In this document: one piece after another, positions 23,794-32,550 of the stretch
Layout of the letters: every line of letters starts with the position of its first letter
Numbering within the stretch: the first letter of the stretch is position 1
Position numbers and translations under genes: made by a program
DNA from: UBA5195 sp034432755
GTDB taxonomy: Bacteria; Chloroflexota; Anaerolineae; Anaerolineales; Villigracilaceae
Assembly: GCA_034432755.1 (NCBI GenBank)
Contig: DAOUBQ010000040.1
Location: 1 to 64,000, forward strand
Length of the DNA: 64,000 nucleotides
Direction: 5' to 3'
The notes under the pieces: model-generated
Database searches by the model: none
What the model saw: only the letters and a program-made list of their open reading frames with translations
What the model was told of the DNA's origin: nothing

Positions 23794-23859
23794 CCCCCTG
23801 AAACAAAAAATTCCAATCCCTGGCTCAAAGCCGAAAAAGCAAAAATCTCAGGAGCAGTT

Positions 23860-24630
23860 ATGTCACAACTGGAAATCAAAAACTTGCACGTCGGCATAGA
23901 CGGCAAGGAAATCGTCAAAGGGCTCAACCTGACCATCAACCCTGGCGAAATTCACGCCATTATGGGGCCAAACGGCACAGGCAAATCGACTCTTTCTTAC
24001 GCATTGATGGGACACCCGCTCTACGAGGTGACTGAGGGCGAAGTCTGGTTCAAGGGCCAGAATATCCTTGAACTAGAACCCGACGAACGCTCGCGGCTGG
24101 GGCTTTTCCTGGCCTTCCAGTACCCGGTTGCCATCCCAGGCGTGACGGTGGCAAACTTCCTGCGTTCAGCCATCAATGCCCGTCGCCGCGCCGAAAACCC
24201 AGAAGACAAGGGCATCCCGATTCCTGAATTCCGAAAAATGCTGAAGGGCAAGATGGAAATGCTCAAGATGGACCAGTCCTTCGCCGGGCGTTACCTCAAC
24301 GATGGCTTCTCGGGTGGCGAGAAAAAGCGCGCCGAAATTTTGCAGATGGCTGTTCTGCAGCCGAGCATCGCCATTCTGGATGAGACCGATTCTGGTCTCG
24401 ACATTGACGCCCTGCGAATTGTCTCAGACGGAGTCAATGCCTTGATGAGCAACGATATGGGCGTGCTGGTGATTACGCACTACCAGCGCCTGCTTAACTA
24501 CATCAAGCCGCACTTTGTTCACGTGATGATGAATGGTCGTATTGTTGAAAGTGGTGGCCCCGACCTGGCCCTGCACCTCGAAGAGCATGGTTATGATTGG
24601 ATTCGTGAAAAAGTTGAAGAGCCCGCCTGA
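23860..24630 (+). CDS. sufC: Fe-S cluster assembly ATPase SufC
   Basis: A 256-residue ABC-type ATPase that powers the SufBCD scaffold. Walker A is GPNGTGKST (residues 37-45), the signature is FSGGEKKRAEILQMA and Walker B is AILDETDSGLDID, with the H-loop VITHYQRLL. The length is typical. It is the first gene of the suf operon, after a well-formed promoter, and precedes sufB by 29 bases. Confidence 0.95.
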   Translation: MSQLEIKNLHVGIDGKEIVKGLNLTINPGEIHAIMGPNGTGKSTLSYALMGHPLYEVTEGEVWFKGQNILELEPDERSRLGLFLAFQYPVAIPGVTVANFLRSAINARRRAENPEDKGIPIPEFRKMLKGKMEMLKMDQSFAGRYLNDGFSGGEKKRAEILQMAVLQPSIAILDETDSGLDIDALRIVSDGVNALMSNDMGVLVITHYQRLLNYIKPHFVHVMMNGRIVESGGPDLALHLEEHGYDWIREKVEEPA

Positions 24631-24659
24631 AAATTTTATTGGTGACTGGAGAGTTGACT

Positions 24660-26069
24660 ATGAGCGAAGATGCCCAGATTCTTGCTGAAATTGGCGAGTA
24701 TAAGTACGGTTTTCATGACCGTGATGATAATTATGTATTCAAGTCGCAAAAAGGCTTGAACCGCGAAGTGGTAGAGAATATCTCGCGCATGAAAGGTGAG
24801 CCGGAATGGATGCTGGAGTTTCGCCTGAAAGCGCTTGACCACTTCCTGAAGCGCCCGATGCCCAACTGGGGACCGGCCCTGAAGGAACTCAACCTCGATG
24901 ACATTTACTACTACGTCAAACCGACTGAAAAGCAGGAAAAATCGTGGGATGACGTGCCGGATGATATTAAGCGCACCTTCGACCGCCTCGGTATCCCCGA
25001 AGCAGAACGCAAGTTCCTGGCTGGGGTGGGCGCGCAGTATGAATCGGAGATGGTGTACCACTCCATCCAGGAACATCTCGAAAAGCAGGGTGTTATCTTC
25101 CTATCTATCGAAGACGGCCTGAAACAACACCCCGATTTATTCCGCGAATACTTTGGAACGGTCGTCCCCATCGAAGATAACAAATTTGCAGCGCTCAACT
25201 CGGCGGTTTGGTCGGGTGGTTCGTTTGTCTATGTGCCAAAGGGCGTCAAAGTCGATTTGCCGCTTCAGGCTTACTTCCGCCTGAACACGGCCAACGTCGG
25301 ACAGTTCGAGCGCACGCTGATTATCGTGGATGAAGGCGCGCAGGTTCACTATGTGGAGGGCTGCACCGCGCCCCAATACACCACCGACTCCTTCCACAGC
25401 GGCGTCATCGAAATCGTTGTCAAGAAGGGCGCGCGCTCGCGTTACTCCACCATCCAAAACTGGAGCACCAACGTCTACAACCTCGTCACCCAGCGCGCCA
25501 AAGTTTATGCCGACGCCACGCATGAATGGGTAGATGCCAATCTCGGCTCAAAGGTCACCATGAAATACCCCTCCTGCTACCTGATGGAGCCGGGTGCGCA
25601 CGGCGAAATGCTCTCGATGGCCTTCGCCGGGCCGGGCCAGATTCAGGATGCCGGTTCCAAAATGGTGCATTTTGCGCCGGGGACTACCAGCAAAATCACC
25701 TCCAAGTCGATTTCCAAGAGCGGCGGACGCGCATCGTATCGCGGCCTGCTCAAGGTTTACAAAGGCGCCAAGGGCGTCAAATCCAACGTGGTTTGCGATG
25801 CGCTGCTCCTGGACCCGCAATCCCGCTCCGACACCTACCCCTACATCGAAATTGACGAAGACGATGTGACGATTGGTCACGAGGCTTCGGTTTCCAAAGT
25901 CGGCGAGGAGCAACTCTTTTACCTGATGTCGCGCGGCCTGAGCGAGGAAGAAGCCACCACCATGGTCGTCTCCGGTTTCATTGAGCCGCTCGTCAAGGAA
26001 CTGCCGATGGAATACGCTGTTGAAATGAACCGCCTCATCCAGCTGCAGATGGAAGGCTCGATCGGTTAG
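24660..26069 (+). CDS. sufB: Fe-S cluster assembly protein SufB
   Basis: A 469-residue scaffold subunit on which the iron-sulfur cluster is built. The SUF beta-helix core runs from about residue 160; VEGCTAPQYTTDSFHSG, and the end with SEEEATTMVVSGFIEPL and LPMEYAVEMNRLI are typical. The ATG at 24660 has GGAG ten bases upstream; a TTG at 24639 would add seven residues. It follows sufC and precedes sufD. Confidence 0.95.
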   Translation: MSEDAQILAEIGEYKYGFHDRDDNYVFKSQKGLNREVVENISRMKGEPEWMLEFRLKALDHFLKRPMPNWGPALKELNLDDIYYYVKPTEKQEKSWDDVPDDIKRTFDRLGIPEAERKFLAGVGAQYESEMVYHSIQEHLEKQGVIFLSIEDGLKQHPDLFREYFGTVVPIEDNKFAALNSAVWSGGSFVYVPKGVKVDLPLQAYFRLNTANVGQFERTLIIVDEGAQVHYVEGCTAPQYTTDSFHSGVIEIVVKKGARSRYSTIQNWSTNVYNLVTQRAKVYADATHEWVDANLGSKVTMKYPSCYLMEPGAHGEMLSMAFAGPGQIQDAGSKMVHFAPGTTSKITSKSISKSGGRASYRGLLKVYKGAKGVKSNVVCDALLLDPQSRSDTYPYIEIDEDDVTIGHEASVSKVGEEQLFYLMSRGLSEEEATTMVVSGFIEPLVKELPMEYAVEMNRLIQLQMEGSIG

Positions 26070-26075
26070 CCAGTC

Positions 26076-26116
26076 GGTCGAGTAGCGCCGTATAGTAGGC
26101 GGCGCGTATCGAGACC
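26076..26116. repeat. GGTCGAGTAGCG-type palindromic repeat between sufB and sufD
   Basis: A 41-bp element opening GGTCGAGTAGCGCC and closing GGCGCGTATCGAGACC, an imperfect hairpin. A shorter version lies at 29542-29572 in the same operon. Repeats of this look are known from many genomes as REP-like elements. Confidence 0.85.
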
Positions 26117-26126
26117 TTGCTATTTT

Positions 26127-27485
26127 ATGAGATACGGACAAACCATGGAAGAAAAACCCAAAGTCGTTGTCTCCTCCCGCTCTCGCCGCCCGGATGCCGC
26201 TGCGAAGGAGTTTCCCTTCTCTCAGGCGGATGTTCGGATGGGTGGGGCGTTGAATGAATACCGCGCCCGCGCCTGGAACGAGTTCAAAAAAGTCGGCCTG
26301 CCTGACACCTCGCTGGAAGCCTGGCGGCGCACCGACATTCACCAACTCCCGGCGGATAAATTTACTTTCCCGAAGGAAGGCGCTTACGAAGACCTGCCTC
26401 CCGTGCGCGAAGATTTGCTGCGCCCGCTGGCCGATGGTCAGCATGGCGGGCAGATTGTCCTGCTTCCCGGCGGCGCAACCCTCGAATTGGATGAAGCGCT
26501 GGCCCAAAAGGGCGTGATTTTCACCGACCTGCTCACCGCTGAGCGCGAACATCCCGAACTGGTCGCCCGCATGATTGGGCGGGTGGTCAACCCGGAAGAA
26601 GGCAAGTTCGCTGCCCTGGCGGGCGCGTTTGCCCAGAACGGTGTCGTATTGTACGTCCCAAAGGGACTCCAGGTTGAGGCTCCGTTGCACAGCATTCTGT
26701 GGGGGCCGGGCGCGTTTGCTCATGTTTCGCACCTGCTCGTGTTGGTGGATGAAGGCGCGTCTGTAACATACATCCACGAGGCCGCCTCGCCCGATGAATC
26801 CGGCTCCGATACGTTGCACGCCGGGTTGGTCGAAATCCAGGTCTTGCAGGGCGCCAATCTGCGCTTTGTAGAACTGCAATCGTGGGGCAAACACGTTTGG
26901 AATTTCAGCCACGAACGCGTGCGCGTGGAACGCGACGCCCAGTTGGATTGGATTTTCGGCGCCATTGGCTCACGCCTCACCAAGAACTTCTCCGAACTGG
27001 ACTTGGCCGGTCAAGGCGCGCAGGGGCGCATGTCGGGCTTCTACTTCACCGATGGCAGCCAGCATCTTGACCATGATACCCAGCAGAACCATCTTGCCCC
27101 CAACACCACCAGTGACCTGCTCTTTAAGGGCGCACTCAAAGGTAAGAGCCGCTCGGTCTGGCAGGGCATGATTTACGTGGCCCCCGGTGCGCAAAAAACC
27201 GATGGCTACCAGGCCAATCGCAACCTGGTGCTGGATGAGCGCGCCCGCGCCGATAGCATCCCTGGCCTCGAAATCTGCGCTGACGATGTGCGCTGCACGC
27301 ACGGCGCGACGGTTGGCAAGCTCGAAGCGGAGCCGCTGTTCTATCTCAAATCGCGCGGCATTCCACAGGCTGAAGCGGAAAAACTGGTCGTTGAAGGTTT
27401 CTTCGACCCGATTTTCCAGCGTATCCCCTTCGAGGGCGTGCGCGAGCGTTTTCAGGAATATATTTCTGCCAAGATGTCTGAATAG
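26127..27485 (+). CDS. sufD: Fe-S cluster assembly protein SufD
   Basis: A 452-residue SufB paralog that completes the SufBC2D scaffold. It has the helical N-terminal part (EYRARAWNEFKKVGLPDTSLEAWRRTD), the beta-helix core with the conserved FKGALKGKSRSVWQGMIYV region and the C-terminal SRGIPQAEAEKLVVEGFF. The start could be the ATG at 26127 or the one at 26145; neither has a clear ribosome-binding site. A palindromic repeat separates it from sufB. Confidence 0.93.
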   Translation: MRYGQTMEEKPKVVVSSRSRRPDAAAKEFPFSQADVRMGGALNEYRARAWNEFKKVGLPDTSLEAWRRTDIHQLPADKFTFPKEGAYEDLPPVREDLLRPLADGQHGGQIVLLPGGATLELDEALAQKGVIFTDLLTAEREHPELVARMIGRVVNPEEGKFAALAGAFAQNGVVLYVPKGLQVEAPLHSILWGPGAFAHVSHLLVLVDEGASVTYIHEAASPDESGSDTLHAGLVEIQVLQGANLRFVELQSWGKHVWNFSHERVRVERDAQLDWIFGAIGSRLTKNFSELDLAGQGAQGRMSGFYFTDGSQHLDHDTQQNHLAPNTTSDLLFKGALKGKSRSVWQGMIYVAPGAQKTDGYQANRNLVLDERARADSIPGLEICADDVRCTHGATVGKLEAEPLFYLKSRGIPQAEAEKLVVEGFFDPIFQRIPFEGVRERFQEYISAKMSE

Positions 27486-27754
27486 AATCGCAACCAACGT
27501 TCCGAGGTTTATTTTTAAGCGAGAATCGGGCCAAAAGAACCTTCGGGATGGGGATGCTTCAGGTGACCGCCGACGGCCGACTGCTGACCGCCCCTGGTCT
27601 GCTTTCTGCTTCGGCGGTTTTCCCTATTTTTCTTCTGTCAGACGAGGGCAAATTTGCTGTAAGTTTGCCTTCCACTACCAATTTGATGTAAAATATTACG
27701 ATTTTAGGGTTTTCTCGAAATTGGATTCTATAACAACAACTTGAGGCAAGTCTT

Positions 27755-28150
27755 ATGAAACAACCTGTTCGCCCAGCCAGTCTCCCCAAAACCGGTGAAC
27801 TCAAGCCCAAACGCAGCCTGCGCGGCGGCTCCGCTCCTTATTCTTTCATGCGCTCCCCTTCGGCGCAATATGCATTTGAAGTTGGCGATGTCGTCGAAGC
27901 ATTGTGCGACCATGAAAAGGGCAGTGACCGCGTGCGCGGCTGGCTGAAGGGTATTGTTGTGCAAATTGACAACAAGATGGTTGCCGTGCAGTTTCGCTCC
28001 AACGTATTCCTGACCGACGGCTGGATGGTTCCCGACCGCATCCTATGGTATCCCACCAATTCGGACCAGATTCGCCCGGCCGGAACCGGCAAAAAGACCC
28101 CGCCTATCGTCAAAAAAAGCATACCCAAAGACGATATTCCCGACTACTAA
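27755..28150 (+). CDS. Unknown protein encoded between sufD and sufS
   Basis: A 131-residue basic protein. The middle (about residues 40-90) is a small beta-rich module (YAFEVGDVVEALCDHEKG, then WLKGIVVQIDNKMVAVQFRS) that recalls Tudor/SH3-like barrels by pattern only. The ends are proline- and lysine-rich and probably disordered. It has one cysteine and no obvious active site. It lies within the suf gene run but is set off by 269 non-coding bases upstream and a hairpin downstream, so it may have its own transcript. No family recognised. Confidence 0.65.
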   Translation: MKQPVRPASLPKTGELKPKRSLRGGSAPYSFMRSPSAQYAFEVGDVVEALCDHEKGSDRVRGWLKGIVVQIDNKMVAVQFRSNVFLTDGWMVPDRILWYPTNSDQIRPAGTGKKTPPIVKKSIPKDDIPDY

Positions 28151-28200
28151 AATTGTGTAGATAGGGAAACAGGTACGCAAGTAGAGGCGGTATGCCGAAA

Positions 28201-28250
28201 GTTGTGTAAATTCGTACTGCGAGATTAATCTCGCGCCACTTTTACACAAC
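28201..28250. repeat. Nested palindrome upstream of sufS
   Basis: Outer arms GTTGTGTAAA (28201-28210) and TTTACACAAC (28241-28250) are perfect. Inside sits a dispersed palindrome (28214-28239) with GCGAGAT/ATCTCGC arms. The structure ends 42 bases before the sufS start. Confidence 0.8.
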
Positions 28251-28291
28251 AATTGAGATACATCCCAAAGACGCGTAAACAAGGAAGCCCC

Positions 28292-29518
28292 ATGACCTTT
28301 GATATTGCCAAAATTCGCGCCGATTTCCCCATTCTCCAGCGCGAGGTGCGCCCCGGTGTGCCGCTGGTTTATTTGGATTCGACCGCAACCGCCCAGAAGC
28401 CGCTCTCGGTCATCGAGGCGATGAACGATTATTACCGCCGCTCCAACGCCAACATTCATCGCGGAGTCCACACCCTGGCTGAGGAAGCCACCGCTCTTTA
28501 CGAACAGGCCCGCGAGAAAATTGCCAGATTTATCAATGCGCCCTCGGCCCGGCAGGTGATTTACACCCGTAATACCACCGAATCCATCAACCTGGTGGCC
28601 TACTCGTGGGCGCGCGCCAACCTGAAGCCTGGCGATTTGGTCATCTTGACCGAGATGGAACATCACAGCAACCTGGTGCCCTGGCATATGCTGGAGATGG
28701 AACGCGGCGTCCGGTTGGAGTTTATCCCCGTTACCGAAAACGGCCTGCTCGACCTGGACGGATACAAAACACTGCTCGAACAAGGCCCCAAACTGGTCTC
28801 GTTTACGCACATGTCCAACGTCCTCGGCACAATTAATCCGGCGGGTGAAATCATCCGGTTGGCGCACCAGGCCGGGGCGGTGACGCTGGTCGATGGGGCG
28901 CAGTCCGTTCCCCATTTTGCAGTCGATGTCCAGGCGTTGGATGTTGATTTCCTGGCTTTTTCCGCGCACAAGATGTGCGGCCCGACCGGCATTGGCGCGT
29001 TGTACGGAAAGGCCAGCCTGCTCGAAGCCATGCCGCCCTTCCTCGGCGGCGGCGACATGATTCGGGAAGTCAAACTGCGCTCGTTTAAGCCGAATACCCT
29101 GCCGCACAAGTTCGAGGCCGGCACGCCTGCCATCGCCGAAGCGGTCGGGTTTGGCGCGGCCTGTGATTACCTGACTTCGATTGGGATGGACAATATCGCC
29201 GCGCACGAACACGACATCACGGAATACGCCCTCGAGCGGCTGGAAGAAATCCCAGGCGTGAAACTGTTCGGTCCCGGAATACAGGATAAAGGCGGGGTGG
29301 CCGCGTTCACGCTTGAAGGAGTGCATCCCCACGATGTCGCCCAAATCCTCGACCAGGACGGCGTGGCCGTCCGCGCCGGTCATCACTGCGCCCAGCCCCT
29401 GCACGAAAAATTCCACATCCCCGCCACCTCCCGCGCCAGTTTCTACCTTTACTCCACAAAGCAAGAAGTGGATAAACTGGTTGACGGCATTTATAAAGTC
29501 AAGAAATATTTTGGATAG
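28292..29518 (+). CDS. sufS: Cysteine desulfurase SufS
   Basis: A 408-residue class II cysteine desulfurase that takes sulfur from cysteine for cluster assembly. The PLP lysine is K227 in FSAHKMCGPTG, and the persulfide-forming cysteine is C366 in RAGHHCAQP. EMEHHSN carries the PLP-stacking histidine. The ATG at 28292 is chosen for AAGGAAG eight bases upstream; the longer frame begins inside the hairpin region. It works with the sufU gene that follows. Confidence 0.94.
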   Translation: MTFDIAKIRADFPILQREVRPGVPLVYLDSTATAQKPLSVIEAMNDYYRRSNANIHRGVHTLAEEATALYEQAREKIARFINAPSARQVIYTRNTTESINLVAYSWARANLKPGDLVILTEMEHHSNLVPWHMLEMERGVRLEFIPVTENGLLDLDGYKTLLEQGPKLVSFTHMSNVLGTINPAGEIIRLAHQAGAVTLVDGAQSVPHFAVDVQALDVDFLAFSAHKMCGPTGIGALYGKASLLEAMPPFLGGGDMIREVKLRSFKPNTLPHKFEAGTPAIAEAVGFGAACDYLTSIGMDNIAAHEHDITEYALERLEEIPGVKLFGPGIQDKGGVAAFTLEGVHPHDVAQILDQDGVAVRAGHHCAQPLHEKFHIPATSRASFYLYSTKQEVDKLVDGIYKVKKYFG

Positions 29519-29522
29519 TTTG

Positions 29523-29643
29523 TGTCATTGCGCGGGCGGGTGGTCGAGTAGCGTTTTTTGCGTATCGAGACCCAAGCCCGAAGCAATCCCTTTCTGACGA
29601 GGAAATTGCTTCGCTCGCTGGAAAACGCTCGCCCGCAATGACA
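29523..29643. repeat. Composite repeat block between sufS and sufU
   Basis: Outer arms TGTCATTGCG (29523-29532) and CGCAATGACA (29634-29643) are perfect. Inside lie a GGTCGAGTAGCG element (29542-29572) and a GAAGCAAT/ATTGCTTC pair (29580-29587 with 29605-29612). It looks like nested REP-type elements. sufU begins ten bases after it. Confidence 0.85.
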
Positions 29644-29652
29644 GGAGCGCTC

Positions 29653-30048
29653 ATGGACGACCTCTACCGCGAAGTTATCATTGAACACTACAAAAACCCC
29701 GGCTACCGGGGCTACCTCGACCCGCACGATTACGCCTTTGCCGACAGCAACCCGCTGTGCGGCGACCATATCGAGATTACCCTGCGCGTCGATGGCGAGA
29801 ACAAAATCAGCGAGGCTGCCTTCCAGGGGCATGGCTGCGCCATTTCACAGGCCTCCGCCGATTTACTGCTCGAATCCATCATCGGCAAGCCGCTCGAGGA
29901 AGTTAAGCACCTCGATAAAGACTACGTCCTCGACCTGCTCGGCCTCGACCTCGGCCCGGTGCGCCTGAAATGCGCCCTCTTGTCGCTCAAAGTGCTAAAG
30001 GCGGGGGTTTATGGCCTGGGCGAAGCCCCCGATTCGCTCGTGGAATGA
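29653..30048 (+). CDS. sufU: Sulfur-transfer protein SufU
   Basis: A 131-residue IscU/SufU-fold protein. It has the conserved ligands C36 and D38 (NPLCGDH), C62 (GHGCAIS) and C107 (RLKCALL), the zinc/sulfur-relay set that accepts sulfur from SufS. The ATG at 29653 with AGGAG before it is preferred. Its stop overlaps the next gene by four bases. Confidence 0.92.
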   Translation: MDDLYREVIIEHYKNPGYRGYLDPHDYAFADSNPLCGDHIEITLRVDGENKISEAAFQGHGCAISQASADLLLESIIGKPLEEVKHLDKDYVLDLLGLDLGPVRLKCALLSLKVLKAGVYGLGEAPDSLVE

Positions 30049-31568
30049 AACCAGCCCTTCAGGCGCGCCTGCTGGCCGCGCTCGAACTCATCCTGCTCGC
30101 CAGCCTGGTGCTGGCGGTATTGCTCCCGTACTCCCCGGCCCAACGACCCGTCCCCAGCCGCGATGCGGGAGTTTTTTCATACATCGGCTGGCGCATTACC
30201 CAGGGCGAACTGCCCTACCGCGATATTTGGGACCACAAAGCCCCGGTCATTTTCTATCTCGATGCGCTTGGCCTGCTCCTGACCCCCGATTCAAGTTGGG
30301 GAATCTGGCTGGTGGAGGTTGCTGCCCTCTGGCTCGCCGCCGCGCTGGGATATTTTCTGCTTAAGCGGCTGTTTGACGGCCTGACTGCCGCCGTACTCTC
30401 GTTTCTTTGGCTGGGTTCTGGCTTTTACCTGCTCGCCGGGGGCAACCTGACGACTGAGTATGCCCTCCCCATGCAATTTGCCGCGCTGTGGCTGTTCCAC
30501 CGCGCCGAAAACGCTCGCCGCTATGGTTGGCGTGGCCTGGCCCTGGGCGCCGTGACTGCGCTGTTGTTTTTCACCCGTCAAAATGCAATTGCCATCCCCC
30601 TGGCGATTGGCGTTTACCTGCTCGCCAGCCGCCTTTTGCGTGAGAATCCCCGCCAATTGTGGCGCGAAGCCTGGCCTATCCTGTTGGGCGGGCTGTTGGT
30701 CACGGCTTTCATCGTTGGCTTTTTCGCCGTCCAGGGCGCATTGCGCGATTTTTGGGACCAGGTTTTCCTATACAACTTCATCTACATTGATGAGCGCGAG
30801 AACAGCCAGCGCTTCGCGGCCCTGTTCAGCGCCATGAACAACCTTTCCAACCTGGGGTTGGCGCAGGCGGCAGTCTTGGGCTGGGCCGCTGGGCTGGGAC
30901 TGCTCCTGTTCAAGCGCGAACACATCCCTGCCGCGCAGCGCTCTGTTTGGTGGGTTGCCATCCTGGCCCTGCCGCTTGACCTGTACCTCGCCAGCCTGGG
31001 AGGCCGTCCGCGCGTGCCGTACTTCCTCAGCCTGTTGCCGATTTTTGCTGTCTGCGGCGGGATTCTCGTTCACCTGGCATTCGCGCCGCTTGTGCGTAGT
31101 TTGCCGCGCCTGGTGACGATTGGGCTGACGGTGATGCTGCTTGGCGGTCTGTGGTTGACCTTTCACAATGACTACAACAACCTCGGCGCCGGGCTGGTGG
31201 ATGTTGGCCCGCAAGAACTGGTAACCTATATCCGGCAAAACACCGCGCCTGATGAGACCGTCCTGATGTGGGGCGCGGAGACGGCCTATAACTTCGCCGC
31301 CCGCCGCCGCAGCCCGGTGCGCTTTGTATACCAATACCCGCTGTATCGTTCCGATTACGCCAACAAAGAGAACGTGACCGAGTTCCTGACCGACCTGGAG
31401 CAGAATCCGCCGCGCCTGGTCATCATGGCCTCCAACGAGAGTTTTTCCGATATGCGCTTCGGTTTCCGCGACCACCAGATTGGCGGTCAAATGCAAAGAG
31501 TCAAATCCCACTACGGCGAGCCGGTTACATTCGGCAACTGGCTCATCTATACGCGCATTGACCCATAG
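30045..31568 (+). CDS. GT39/ArnT-like membrane glycosyltransferase
   Basis: A 507-residue polytopic protein with about ten to twelve membrane helices. The first outer loop (DAGVFSYIGWRITQGELPYRDIWDHKAPVIFY) carries the acidic and YRD residues found in dolichyl-phosphate-mannose-type transferases that use lipid-linked sugars. The C-terminal 120 residues form a soluble domain. It overlaps sufU by four bases, an odd partner for iron-sulfur genes; the link may be only transcriptional. Acceptor unknown. Confidence 0.78.
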   Translation: MKPALQARLLAALELILLASLVLAVLLPYSPAQRPVPSRDAGVFSYIGWRITQGELPYRDIWDHKAPVIFYLDALGLLLTPDSSWGIWLVEVAALWLAAALGYFLLKRLFDGLTAAVLSFLWLGSGFYLLAGGNLTTEYALPMQFAALWLFHRAENARRYGWRGLALGAVTALLFFTRQNAIAIPLAIGVYLLASRLLRENPRQLWREAWPILLGGLLVTAFIVGFFAVQGALRDFWDQVFLYNFIYIDERENSQRFAALFSAMNNLSNLGLAQAAVLGWAAGLGLLLFKREHIPAAQRSVWWVAILALPLDLYLASLGGRPRVPYFLSLLPIFAVCGGILVHLAFAPLVRSLPRLVTIGLTVMLLGGLWLTFHNDYNNLGAGLVDVGPQELVTYIRQNTAPDETVLMWGAETAYNFAARRRSPVRFVYQYPLYRSDYANKENVTEFLTDLEQNPPRLVIMASNESFSDMRFGFRDHQIGGQMQRVKSHYGEPVTFGNWLIYTRIDP

Positions 31569-31576
31569 GAGAGAAA

Positions 31577-31921
31577 ATGTTCAACTATACCCAATTCGAT
31601 GATTCAACTGCAGAGTTTTACGAAATCGGCCCTGCCGACCTGCCCAACGGCGAGCGCTTATTCGTCGAAATCGGCGATAAACCGATTGTGGTCTTTAACA
31701 TCGCCGGGCAATATTTTGCAATTGGCGATGTCTGCACCCACGACGACGGCCCGCTCGGCGACGGCGACCTGGAAGGCTACCACATCGTTTGCCCCCGGCA
31801 CGGCGCGGAGTTCGACATTCGCACCGGCAAGGTGATGATGATGCCGGCTGTTGTTGATATTCCGGCCTACCCGGTACGGATTCAGGATGGCAATTTGTTC
31901 GTGGGAATTCCGAAAGAGTAA
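31577..31921 (+). CDS. Rieske-type [2Fe-2S] ferredoxin
   Basis: A 114-residue small Rieske protein. The cluster ligands are C53 and H55 (CTHDD) and C72 and H75 (CPRHGAEF). It has no membrane anchor, so it is a soluble electron carrier. Its position at the end of a suf run matches a common arrangement in Chloroflexota and related bacteria and suggests a role in cluster assembly electron supply. A ribosome-binding AGGAGA lies before the ATG. Confidence 0.93.
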   Translation: MFNYTQFDDSTAEFYEIGPADLPNGERLFVEIGDKPIVVFNIAGQYFAIGDVCTHDDGPLGDGDLEGYHIVCPRHGAEFDIRTGKVMMMPAVVDIPAYPVRIQDGNLFVGIPKE

Positions 31922-31922
31922 T

Positions 31923-31949
31923 GTACCGCAGGCTTCAGCCTGTAACCAC
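31923..31949. repeat. 27-bp dispersed palindrome after the Rieske gene
   Basis: It begins GTACCGCAGGCT and ends AGCCTGTAACCAC. The core CAGGCT/AGCCTG pair is perfect. It starts one base after the Rieske stop codon. Confidence 0.75.
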
Positions 31950-31975
31950 CCGAAGACGGCGGCACATCGAAAGAT

Positions 31976-32015
31976 AAAACGAGTAACGAGAAAAAAACTG
32001 CTCGTTACTCGTTTT
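31976..32015. terminator. Bidirectional terminator, end of the suf operon
   Basis: A 15-bp perfect stem (AAAACGAGTAACGAG with its complement) and a ten-base loop with A and T runs on each side. It separates the suf operon from the convergent DinB gene. Confidence 0.9.
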
Positions 32016-32031
32016 CGTTAACTTACTTGCT

Positions 32032-32544
32032 TTACCAATCCCCGGCGTAGCCGATAAAGTATGGGCTGGTGAGATTTTCCGTCCGCGCCCGGCGCAGTTC
32101 CACCAACTGGCGGATGTGCAGCCCATCGTGCGCCACCCACGAGGCGAACATGTCCGCTGCTTTCATGGTCGCGCCCCAGGGAGCGGTGGCGGATTGTTCC
32201 CAGTCGGGATTCTCCAGCCCGCGCAGCCAGGCCAGCGATTTCTGGCGCTCCTCCAGCCATTTGCGGCGCATTTCATCGAAATCGCGGCGGTTGTAGTCGC
32301 GTTCCGTCACCCATTCCGCCGGGCGGATGGGCGGCCAGGGTTCGGTCGGGCGGTGCAAGAGAATGTCGAGCCGCTGGCGAAAGTCCTCGCGCTCCTCCTC
32401 GTACAGGTGGCACAGCACTTCCAGTATTGACCAGGTGTCTGGCGTCGGCTTGAAGCGTGCCTCTTCCGCCGAAACACCCTCCAGCAGGGCGGTGACCATC
32501 CCCACGCTCAGTTCCAACTCGCGGGTGAAAGATTCAGCGTCCAT
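32032..32544 (-). CDS. DinB-family protein
   Basis: A 170-residue four-helix-bundle protein. The metal-binding histidines are H46 (VLCHLYEEERED), H139 and H143 (VAHDGLHIRQL), in the positions of the DinB/YfiT family. Members include thiol transferases and enzymes with unknown roles. It is followed upstream by a deacetylase gene on the same strand with a seven-base gap, so they share a transcript. Confidence 0.85.
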   Translation of the reverse strand: MDAESFTRELELSVGMVTALLEGVSAEEARFKPTPDTWSILEVLCHLYEEEREDFRQRLDILLHRPTEPWPPIRPAEWVTERDYNRRDFDEMRRKWLEERQKSLAWLRGLENPDWEQSATAPWGATMKAADMFASWVAHDGLHIRQLVELRRARTENLTSPYFIGYAGDW

Positions 32545-32550
32545 TTTTGC

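Noticed and set aside
24517..24522. Third parS site in sufC
   Set aside because: Only the CACGTG core is present (TTCACGTGAT), without the TGTTT and AAAC arms.
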